Source: Spirochaeta sp. (GTDB lineage: Bacteria; Spirochaetota; Spirochaetia; DSM-27196; Alkalispirochaetaceae). From it: a stretch of 10,950 bases of DNA. The DNA lies in assembly GCA_027859055.1 (NCBI GenBank), contig JAQIBO010000184.1, positions 1 to 10,950 of the forward strand, read 5' to 3'. Position numbers and translations under genes: made by a program. The notes below the pieces were generated by a model that was not told where the DNA came from, searched no databases, and saw only the letters and a list, made by a program, of their open reading frames with translations. Of the stretch, positions 1 through 5,195 are shown one piece after another. Within the stretch, counting starts at the first letter, position 1; each line of letters begins with the position of its first letter.

Positions 1-726
1 CTGTAGCATCGTTCCCGCGGGATAGAGCTCCTGCCCCGCGGCTTGCGCCTGTTCCCGCGCTTCCGCGTCGGGAACACCGGCTTTTCGGAGCTGGAAGTAC
101 GGCGCGTTCTTTCCGAGTATGAAGTACGCGATCGTCCCGATCGCAAGCAGGACAGCCCAGATCATATAGGACGCGGGCAACCCATAACGCGGTATCGTGA
201 CGGTGCTGAGGAGGAACGCAAAAATACCGGGGGCCAGGTTTCCGAGCCCCGCGTACGTTCCCAACGCGCTCCCCTGACGGGATCGCCCGAACCAGTAGGA
301 GGTCTGGCTAATACCGACGGAAAACGTTGCGCTTCCAAATCCGCCCAGGGCGCCGAAAAGGAGCAACCACGGAAACAGCCCCGGCAGCGCTTCCGCCGGT
401 TGAGAAATGATCGTGGCGATTCCGATCACGCCGATCAGTGATACGGTCAGCAGGATGAGAAACGGTTTGCGGCCACCGTCACCGTCGACCATTGCGGAAA
501 AGGGAATCCGCAAGAGCGAACCGGTGAGGTTGGGGATCGAGATGAGCAGTCCCGCCGCGGCGGCGCTCAGCGCGGTGGCCTGTTGCAGGTACGCCACCGT
601 CGGTCCGAAAAGCGAGACGGCGGCAAAGCCGATAAAAAATCCCACGGTTGATCCAAGCAATCCCAACCGGGGACTGCCTTGAATTGCGACCGTACCGGAC
701 GTAAGATGGGTATGTGGCGTATTCAT
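1..726 (-). CDS. narK: NarK-type nitrate/nitrite transporter (MFS, NNP family), 3' end outside window
   Basis: The reading frame is open for 242 codons from ATG at 726 to the window edge, so the C-terminal part is missing. An AGGAGG (732-737, minus strand) sits 5 nt before the ATG and fixes the start. Hydrophobic segments at about residues 23-45, 55-75, 90-107, 117-140 and 160-180 are membrane helices. NNP-family hallmarks are visible: LLRIPFSAMVDGDGGRK (residues 71-87), containing the TM2 arginine that binds nitrate in this family and the MFS motif-A DxxGGRK, and the nitrate signature QGSALGTYAGLGNLAPG (151-167). It should move nitrate in and/or nitrite out at the inner membrane. It is divergent from a Crp/Fnr regulator, so expression probably responds to nitrogen oxides or anaerobiosis. 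Import versus exchange cannot be decided without the second half. Confidence 0.88.
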   Translation of the reverse strand, partial: MNTPHTHLTSGTVAIQGSPRLGLLGSTVGFFIGFAAVSLFGPTVAYLQQATALSAAAAGLLISIPNLTGSLLRIPFSAMVDGDGGRKPFLILLTVSLIGVIGIATIISQPAEALPGLFPWLLLFGALGGFGSATFSVGISQTSYWFGRSRQGSALGTYAGLGNLAPGIFAFLLSTVTIPRYGLPASYMIWAVLLAIGTIAYFILGKNAPYFQLRKAGVPDAEAREQAQAAGQELYPAGTMLQ

Positions 727-731
727 GGGTG

Positions 732-751
732 CCTCCTGGGTAAGAAGTATC
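732..751 (-). promoter_or_regulatory. Predicted narK -10 element and Shine-Dalgarno
   Basis: On the minus strand GATACT (746-751, 4 of 6 matches to TATAAT) is followed by AGGAGG (732-737). With a start of transcription near 739, the hexamer lies at -12 to -7 and the dyad centred at 780.5 lies at -41.5. This is the classical class II arrangement for Crp/Fnr activators. There is no good -35 box, as expected for an activator-dependent promoter. The implied leader is only about 13 nt. Confidence 0.45.
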
Positions 752-773
752 CTCCCGAAGGCGTGAAATGTCG

Positions 774-787
774 GTAACATAGGTTAC
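774..787. promoter_or_regulatory. Perfect dyad GTAAC-N4-GTTAC, candidate Crp/Fnr-family operator
   Basis: GTAACATAGGTTAC is a perfect 5-4-5 inverted repeat in the 98-nt divergent region between narK and the Crp/Fnr gene. The 5-4-5 geometry is that of FNR/DNR-class sites (TTGAT-N4-ATCAA), with different half-site bases. I recall GTAAC/GTTAC half-sites predicted for HcpR-like NO regulators outside Desulfovibrio, but could not verify this here. It is 36 nt before the regulator's ATG, so it could also mediate autoregulation. Confidence 0.55.
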
Positions 788-824
788 ACAGTTTGTCAGG
801 ATAACGAATAAGGATATCGGACCG

Positions 825-1544
825 ATGCACAGACACGAACCAGCAGAGAGTTTCAAGTACAACCATGCACTGTCCGCGATCCCCCTTTTCGAACAACTTT
901 CAGACCGAGAGCTCACCGGTGTCGCCGAGCATCTTTTTGAGACGATCAGGACGGCGGAGGCGGAACACGAGATCGTCTCCCGGGGAACGCCGATGACCGC
1001 TTTACTGATCCTGCTGGACGGCAACGCGCACGCCGAAATAATTACCGGAGATGGTCACGCGATGATCGTGGAAAATTTTCACGGCCCGGACGTAATCGCC
1101 ACGGCGATGCTCTTTGCGCCGAACCCACACTTTCCGGTGACGGTGGTTGCCGATTCCGCATGTGCATACGCGTGGTTAGGACGCGAGACGCTCTTGACGA
1201 TGAGCCAACAAAACCGAAGCGTTCTCGAAGCGCTATTAGGTGACGCGGGACGCCGGACCGCGTTTCTTGCCGCGCGGCTGCGGCTCACCCAGTTTGCGTC
1301 CTTGCGACAACGGATTGCCGTATTCATCAGCGAGGAAAAGATCCGGACCGATCGCAACGGCGTTGATTACATCCACGTCTCTCACTCGCGGCAGGAGCTT
1401 GCGGACATGTTCGGCGTCGCCCGCCCGTCCCTTTCCCGGGAACTCGGCAAGATGGCCGATGAAGGGATGATCTGGGTGAGTGGTGCAACCGTACAGGTTT
1501 TGGACCGAAACGCAATTGAGGCGCTTGTCAGCGGGTGCGACTGA
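825..1544 (+). CDS. Crp/Fnr-family transcriptional regulator (DNR/HcpR-like)
   Basis: This 239-residue protein has the usual Crp/Fnr length and layout. A cNMP-binding-type beta-roll effector domain spans about 16-125, a long dimerisation helix about 126-160, and a winged helix-turn-helix about 160-230, with the HTH at SRQELADMFGVARPSLSREL (188-207). It lacks the N-terminal cysteine cluster of FNR; its only cysteines are C113 and C238. The stretch GPDVIATAMLFAPNPHFPVT (87-106) lacks the Arg-Ser pair that binds cAMP in CRP. Its shape resembles the NO-responsive, haem-linked DNR/HcpR branch, which is inference. The start is supported by AAGGA at 810-814. It sits divergent from narK across a dyad operator and 42 nt upstream of the GAF gene, so a role in nitrate/nitrite/NO control is likely. 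The effector is unknown. Confidence 0.85.
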   Translation: MHRHEPAESFKYNHALSAIPLFEQLSDRELTGVAEHLFETIRTAEAEHEIVSRGTPMTALLILLDGNAHAEIITGDGHAMIVENFHGPDVIATAMLFAPNPHFPVTVVADSACAYAWLGRETLLTMSQQNRSVLEALLGDAGRRTAFLAARLRLTQFASLRQRIAVFISEEKIRTDRNGVDYIHVSHSRQELADMFGVARPSLSRELGKMADEGMIWVSGATVQVLDRNAIEALVSGCD

Positions 1545-1568
1545 TCTGGTTTCTATCGCCTGTTCATG

Positions 1569-1577
1569 TGATATAGT
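1569..1577 (+). promoter_or_regulatory. Extended -10 promoter for the GAF gene (near-leaderless)
   Basis: TGATATAGT matches the extended -10 pattern TGn-TATAAT with one mismatch. Transcription would begin near 1584, only about 3 nt before the ATG at 1587. There is no Shine-Dalgarno before that ATG, and an in-frame TGA at 1569-1571 excludes any earlier start. Together these suggest a leaderless or nearly leaderless message. Read-through from the Crp/Fnr gene is also possible. Confidence 0.4.
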
Positions 1578-1586
1578 TGGGTCTCA

Positions 1587-2684
1587 ATGGCATCATCGAA
1601 AGAATATCACCCCGTCATCGACAGCGTCCTGGAGGCGTTCAAGGTTCTCCTGAAACAACCAGGCTCCACCGAGGCGATCAACAACACCCTCGCCGGAATC
1701 GGCCAGGCTGCGGCCGTGGACCGGGTGTACATATTCCAGGTTACTCAGGACGACACGGAGACCGACTACGCGTCCCAGCGTTTTGAGTGGACCTCAACAC
1801 GCACGGGACCCCAGATCGATAACCCGGACCTGCAGGGAATTCCGATGGTTGCATCCGGCTACGGCCGATGGATGCGGGAACTGCGCGCGTACCGGCCGGT
1901 AGTCGGAACAGTTTCTTCGCTGCCGGATGAAGAACACCACCTGCTGACGGCGCAAAGCATCCTGTCCCTCCTGGTGCTTCCGATTTGCGCCGAAGGCGAG
2001 CTCTGGGGGTTTATCGGCTTTGACGACTGCTCCCGGGAACGGGAATGGACTCCCGCAGAAGTTGACCTTCTCATTACCACCGCCGTCGCAATCGGGAACA
2101 GCCTCGCTTCTCCCGGCGACTCGTCCGTAGAGCGCGCCGCGGAGATCTATCTCGACCTGGTATCCCGCCTGCTCGAATTCCAGACGCTACTGTTTACCGA
2201 GACTTCCCGGGCTCACCTTCTTGTACGCACCCAGACGCGGCTCCGGACGCTGGCACAGTCGTACCGCTACTTCGCCGCCTGTCCTGCCTCGGAGTCGGTA
2301 TCTCTCTCAACGTACCTCACCGAGCTCCGGGAGCTGTTCCAGTCTATCCAGGCGGTCGAGTTCGAGATGGATCCCATATCGTTGCCGATGCAGCGTGCGA
2401 TGGATGTGGCGGTCATCGTCAGCGAAGCGTTGGCGGTCATCGGTGATGTCGATCAGAGCGAGTTCAATGACGCACGGCTCATCGTGTCCTTACGTCGTCT
2501 CGACGACCGAGTGGAGATTACGCTGACCGCCCGCACCGCCGACGGCGTACCGATCGGCAACGGACTCACCCCGGACCCGATGGCCCTTGCCCTGTTTCAC
2601 GGGTTGCAGGAGCGGTTTGACGCCAAGATTTCCACCACCGGTTTTGACGGGCTGCTGTTCCGGCTTTCCTTTCGTCAGGTTTAG
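1587..2684 (+). CDS. GAF-domain sensor with degenerate HisKA_2/HATPase-like C-terminus
   Basis: The protein has 365 residues. The first half is a clear GAF domain (about 28-172), including VDRVYIF (44-50), SQRFEW (63-68), PQIDNPDLQ (75-83) and LWGFIGFDDC (139-148), as in GAF domains attached to HWE/HisKA_2 kinases. Residues 181-260 (LLVRTQTRLRTLAQSYRYF, 211-229) resemble the second helix of a HisKA_2 dimerisation domain. Residues 262-365 resemble an ATPase domain, ending with GFDGLLFRLSF (352-362). The HRxKNN phospho-acceptor box is absent (LVSRLLEFQTLLF at 191-203). The N-box reads VIVSEALAVIGDVDQ (277-291), so the Asn is lost, and the G-boxes are not recognisable. It is therefore probably a soluble signal-binding pseudokinase, not an active kinase. 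The ATG is the only possible start, because an in-frame TGA lies at 1569. Its place after a Crp/Fnr regulator and near narK suggests redox or nitrogen-oxide sensing, which is inference. Confidence 0.75.
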   Translation: MASSKEYHPVIDSVLEAFKVLLKQPGSTEAINNTLAGIGQAAAVDRVYIFQVTQDDTETDYASQRFEWTSTRTGPQIDNPDLQGIPMVASGYGRWMRELRAYRPVVGTVSSLPDEEHHLLTAQSILSLLVLPICAEGELWGFIGFDDCSREREWTPAEVDLLITTAVAIGNSLASPGDSSVERAAEIYLDLVSRLLEFQTLLFTETSRAHLLVRTQTRLRTLAQSYRYFAACPASESVSLSTYLTELRELFQSIQAVEFEMDPISLPMQRAMDVAVIVSEALAVIGDVDQSEFNDARLIVSLRRLDDRVEITLTARTADGVPIGNGLTPDPMALALFHGLQERFDAKISTTGFDGLLFRLSFRQV

Positions 2685-2732
2685 TGATTGGCGACGTACG
2701 ATCGCGGTCAGGCAAGTTGCGCGGGACGGTAC

Positions 2733-3173
2733 CTACCTCCCGTAACGTCGGTGCCATTCCTCTCTGAGCTCGGCCGGTGACCACACCGGCGTGTTGAGAA
2801 AGGGGCCAAGCTCGTGGAGATGGCGGTCACCACTCACCAGCGCGTCCGCGCGTGCCGATACGGCCACATCCACGAATATCTGATCGTGAGGATCACGACA
2901 ACGTGGCGTGTCGTGTTGCTCCGGGGTTTCGGTGAGCTGCGTATACGGGACGTAATCGCCGAGAAGCTCCTCCCGGTCGTCAGGATTCAATCGAAATTTG
3001 GGATAGGCGAGGACCCGAACCAACTCCTGCAGTGTATCCCGACTGACAACCGGAACGACAGAACCGCCGGCCCAGGCGTCACGAATCCACGCGACACTTC
3101 CCCCGGAAAACAGCAGCGCCGAGACCACCACGTTGGTATCGAATACCGTCCGGAGCGGCTCATTGGTCCACAC
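2733..3173 (-). CDS. PIN-domain toxin (VapC-like ribonuclease, COG1569 type)
   Basis: This is a PIN-domain ribonuclease of about 146 residues. Its four acidic positions can be followed: D12 in VFDTNVVVSALL, E50 in LQELV, D94/D97 in CRDPHDQIF and D116 in SGDRHL. In this family these coordinate Mg/Mn for RNA cleavage. The gene follows an AbrB-type antitoxin and overlaps it. The start is uncertain: GTG at 3173 gives a 14-nt overlap and a compact N-terminus typical of the family, while an in-frame TTG at 3203 would add 10 residues and a 44-nt overlap. Neither has a clear Shine-Dalgarno, so translation is probably coupled to the antitoxin. All acidic residues are intact, so it looks functional. 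The RNA target cannot be read from sequence. Confidence 0.82.
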   Translation of the reverse strand: MWTNEPLRTVFDTNVVVSALLFSGGSVAWIRDAWAGGSVVPVVSRDTLQELVRVLAYPKFRLNPDDREELLGDYVPYTQLTETPEQHDTPRCRDPHDQIFVDVAVSARADALVSGDRHLHELGPFLNTPVWSPAELREEWHRRYGR

Positions 3174-3390
3174 CGGATCGTGCCCAGTCGACGGCGTCGT
3201 CAATGTCGGACGCCGAGATGCCGTACTCAGCCAGCCGCTCCCGTACCTCGTCGGCGCGACTGGTCTTCAGCGGCGTCAGAATGACCTTTCCACCGTCGGT
3301 CGTTACGTCGAAGTAGGTGACCTCCGGAAACTGCCGCGCGATCTCTTTGGGAATCGTGAGCTGGTTTCGTACGGTGAGTTTCGCAAGCAT
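3160..3390 (-). CDS. AbrB/MazE-family antitoxin
   Basis: This 76-residue protein has an N-terminal swapped-hairpin AbrB DNA-binding domain, LAKLTVRNQLTIPKEIA (residues 2-18), followed by the second half of the fold (FDVTTDGGKVILTPL, about 27-41). A charged C-terminal tail (SRADEVRERLAEYGIS, about 44-59, and DIDDAVDWA) would bind and block the PIN toxin. The ATG at 3390 opens the operon and the stop lies inside the toxin gene. There is no Shine-Dalgarno before the ATG, and an imperfect dyad covers the predicted promoter immediately upstream, which fits autorepression. It is expected to neutralise the toxin and repress the pair. Confidence 0.85.
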   Translation of the reverse strand: MLAKLTVRNQLTIPKEIARQFPEVTYFDVTTDGGKVILTPLKTSRADEVRERLAEYGISASDIDDAVDWARSGVDQ

Positions 3391-3418
3391 TTCAGTACAT
3401 AAGATATCACGTATTCAA
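3391..3418 (-). promoter_or_regulatory. Candidate toxin-antitoxin promoter/operator
   Basis: The 28 nt directly before the antitoxin ATG form an imperfect dyad with 9 of 14 symmetric pairs and outer arms TTCAGTAC and GTATTCAA. On the minus strand an extended -10 (TGA-TATCTT, hexamer at 3401-3406) lies at its centre. Transcription would start near 3394, giving an almost leaderless message, consistent with the missing Shine-Dalgarno. AbrB-type antitoxins usually bind such sites to repress their own operon. Confidence 0.4.
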
Positions 3419-3468
3419 GACAGCGCCCAGCTGCCCAGTGTAGACAGGGTGCAATTCCAAGATTATAG

Positions 3469-3576
3469 TTTGGTAATGATCAATCGATTGAGCCGACGCG
3501 GGCAATAACGGATTACATCGCGACCTACGTCGAACGCTTCCGCGCAGCCGCTCCGCCGGAACGGGTGAGCGGATGA
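3469..3576 (+). other. Orphan reading-frame remnant upstream of the ATP-binding gene
   Basis: After a TAG at 3466-3468 a short frame stays open to a TGA at 3574-3576 and encodes about 35 residues, including ITDYIATYVERFRAAAPPE. It has no ATG and no recognisable family. Its TGA overlaps the ATG of the next gene (ATGA, 3573-3576). The same stretch contains the 12-bp perfect palindrome TCAATCGATTGA (3480-3491). I read it as debris from the rearrangement that removed the N-terminus of the following gene. A real upstream cistron is less likely, since no start codon is visible. Confidence 0.35.
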
Positions 3577-4550
3577 ACATCGTCGGCGGTCCGCGGGAAC
3601 GTGCCTTTCCAAAGAACGTCGGCCTGCTCTTTTTCACCGACGACCCACGCCGATTCTTCCCGGTCACGCAGATAGACGTGGTGTGGTTTCCCGACGGCGC
3701 CGGAGGAGATCGCTTTGAAGAGAAGATCTTTACCGGCCCGCTGGCGCGGATGACCCGGGAGGCGCTGGACTACATCCGTCGCAATTACCTCACCGAGACG
3801 GTGGTCAAACACGACGACCGGGCGGAGGCGGACCGCTTCTGGAACATTCCGTACCCGGCGATAGAGGAGGCGGTGATCAACGCCGTGTACCACCGCTCCT
3901 ACGAGATCCGGGAGCCCGTTGAAGTCCGGATCACCCCCGATGACCTCGTCGTGCTGAGCTTCCTCGGTCCCGACCGGTCGATCAACATGGAGGACCTCCG
4001 GATGGGACGCGCCGTCACCCGGCGCTACCGCAACCGCCGCATCGGGGAGTTTCTCAAGGAACTGGACCTCACCGAGGGGCGATCCACCGGTATTCCCAAG
4101 ATACTCCGGGCGATGGAGGGAAACGGCTCGCCGCTCCCGGAGTTCCGGACCGACGACGACCGGACCCATTATCTGGTACGATTACCGGTTCGCGCATCGA
4201 CCGTACCAGTTACCGACCCAGTTACCGCACAAGATGACGGACCCGATAAAACTCATCTGGATAATGATTTGGATCGGATTTCGCGCCGATTCGAGGACAT
4301 TACCGCACAAGTCACCGCACAAGTTGTCCTCTTCTGCAGGGAACCGCGGAGTGCACGGGAGATCATGAACCATCTGGGCCTGAAGCACTGGAGGACGTTT
4401 CAACAGAACTATCTCCGTCCGTTGGTTGAAACCGGTCTCATCGAGATGACGATCCCCGATAAACCGACGAGCCGCAACCAGAAATACCGCCTCACCGAGA
4501 AGGGCCGCGCGGTCCTTCCGGGCCCCCACATGGATACGCGAAAGTTCTAA
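3573..4550 (+). CDS. RecG-like/Schlafen-type ATP-binding protein, N-terminally truncated
   Basis: This 325-residue protein belongs to the group annotated as ATP-binding or RecG-related transcriptional regulators. Recognisable are KNVGLLFFTDDPRRFFP (14-30), the HATPase_c_4 N-box IEEAVINAVYHRSYEIREP (97-115), the G-box DLTEGRSTGIPKILRAM (165-181), and a C-terminal winged helix (about 250-315) with EMTIPDKPTSRNQKYRLTEK (291-310). Full members begin with a roughly 150-residue AlbA_2/Schlafen DNA-binding domain. It is missing here, and the predicted ATG corresponds to an internal Met of the usual MNIV-G motif. No in-frame extension looks native, since the upstream frame reaches a TGA at 3489. The gene is therefore likely a 5'-deleted remnant, or encodes only the ATPase and wHTH parts. 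It directly precedes a broken helicase in the same frame. Such pairs occur in defence and accessory islands, but a function here is unproven. Confidence 0.7.
   Translation: MNIVGGPRERAFPKNVGLLFFTDDPRRFFPVTQIDVVWFPDGAGGDRFEEKIFTGPLARMTREALDYIRRNYLTETVVKHDDRAEADRFWNIPYPAIEEAVINAVYHRSYEIREPVEVRITPDDLVVLSFLGPDRSINMEDLRMGRAVTRRYRNRRIGEFLKELDLTEGRSTGIPKILRAMEGNGSPLPEFRTDDDRTHYLVRLPVRASTVPVTDPVTAQDDGPDKTHLDNDLDRISRRFEDITAQVTAQVVLFCREPRSAREIMNHLGLKHWRTFQQNYLRPLVETGLIEMTIPDKPTSRNQKYRLTEKGRAVLPGPHMDTRKF
4300..4323 (+). repeat. In-frame 12-nt tandem repeat (TAQV units)
   Basis: TTACCGCACAAG (4300-4311) is followed directly by TCACCGCACAAG (4312-4323), and the same 12-mer occurs at 4222-4233. Each copy adds four residues (T-A-Q-V) to the linker between the ATPase-like domain and the winged helix. 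Similar short Thr-x-Gln-Val repeats vary in number among relatives of this protein, as I recall, so the linker length can drift without a frame change. Confidence 0.7.
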
Positions 4551-5099
4551 GAGCGGGCGTCCCTGTTCGTTGATCTGGTCCGTTCCGGCGCGATCGAGAT
4601 CCGCAAGATCCGGGAGCCCAACCACGCCAAACTGTACCACTTCACCTTTCGGCCCACCCTGACGCAACACCTGGGCCACCACCACGCGTGGATCACCGGG
4701 AGCAGCGACCTGACCCGCCCGGGCCTCGCGGAACCGACCGATCTGCACGGCAATCCCACGTACCGCTCGATGAGCTTTCAGGTGGACGCGATCAACCAGG
4801 CGATGTCGATCCTGTAGAGCTAAAACGAAGTGATCATTGCCGACGTTGTCGGGCTGGGCAAGTCGATCATCGGGAGTGTCCTTGGTCGGGTCACCGGAAA
4901 ACAATGCCTGGTCATCGCACCACCGGGGCTCATTGGTGACGCCAAACAGGGGACCGGCTGGTGGGGCTATCTGGAGGATCCCACTCGGGCGAAACGGGTC
5001 CAGCGGTACCTTGACCCATTGCGGACCGGGCTTCCCGAAGGGGAGGTGGTGATCGCGATTGAGCATCGCGAAGAACCCGCCGACACAACCCGTCGTTAG
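4551..5099 (+). pseudogene. Degraded PLD-nuclease/SNF2-family helicase
   Basis: Directly after the previous stop and in the same frame, the translation shows the second half of a phospholipase-D-type nuclease (EPNHAKLYHFTF, then HAWITGSSDLTRPGL, carrying the HxK and GSS-LT motifs). The link MSFQVDAINQAMSIL follows, then two stops (TAG 4815-4817, TAA 4821-4823). The same frame continues with helicase motif I, VIIADVVGLGKSIIG, and CLVIAPPGLIGDAKQGTGWW. Intact relatives join these parts in one protein of about 1000 residues with a DExH box and a second RecA lobe. Here the N-terminus, everything after motif Ia and the DExH box are gone. Residues after about 4980 no longer resemble the family, so a deletion junction probably lies there. 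No start codon with a Shine-Dalgarno exists. GTG 4830 could begin an 89-residue product, but it would be only a fragment. Confidence 0.72.
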
Positions 5100-5110
5100 T
5101 AACCGACGGG
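5089..5110. other. GC-rich inverted repeat at the end of the helicase remnant
   Basis: CCCGTCG (5089-5095) and CGACGGG (5104-5110) form a 7-bp perfect stem around an 8-nt loop that contains the final TAG. No T-tract follows on either strand, so it is not a convincing rho-independent terminator. It lies 10 nt before the 23-nt direct repeats and may belong to the same mobile-element end. Confidence 0.35.
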
Positions 5111-5120
5111 ACACGCTGCC

Positions 5121-5174
5121 ATTTCGCACGCATCTACGCTACCTTTTCGCACCTGTTTACGCTACTATTTCGCA
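5121..5174. repeat. 23-nt tandem direct repeats, possible IS21-type element end
   Basis: Two adjacent 23-nt units (5121-5143 and 5144-5166) match at 17 of 23 positions, sharing TTTCGCAC at one end and ACGCTAC at the other. A third partial unit ATTTCGCA (5167-5174) follows. Multiple short direct repeats inside the ends, with termini TG and CA, are typical of IS21-family elements. The array is flanked by TG (5118-5119) and ends in CA (5173-5174). No istA or istB gene is recognisable in the window, so this would be a solo terminus left by deletion. It lies between the broken helicase and the stop codon of the permease gene. Confidence 0.45.
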
Positions 5175-5195
5175 TCGGGAGTCGCGGCGGATCGA

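Noticed and set aside
479..1024. Minus-strand 181-codon reading frame across the narK/Crp divergent region
   Set aside because: It overlaps the N-terminus of NarK in another frame and the start of the Crp/Fnr gene on the other strand, and crosses the predicted promoter. Its product has no domain features.
3480..3491. 12-bp perfect palindrome TCAATCGATTGA
   Set aside because: It is a single short palindrome with no second copy nearby and no fitting promoter element. I cannot tell an operator from chance, so it is mentioned only under the remnant feature.
3525..4169. Minus-strand 214-codon reading frame
   Set aside because: It is antisense to the conserved ATPase region of the RecG-like protein and its composition is that of a shadow frame.
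4182..5129. Long minus-strand reading frame (315 codons) opposite the ATP-binding gene and the helicase remnant
   Set aside because: The plus strand carries recognisable motifs (N-box, winged helix, PLD motif, Walker A) throughout. The minus product is Pro/Arg/His-rich with no family and no ribosome site, as expected for an antisense shadow in GC-rich DNA.
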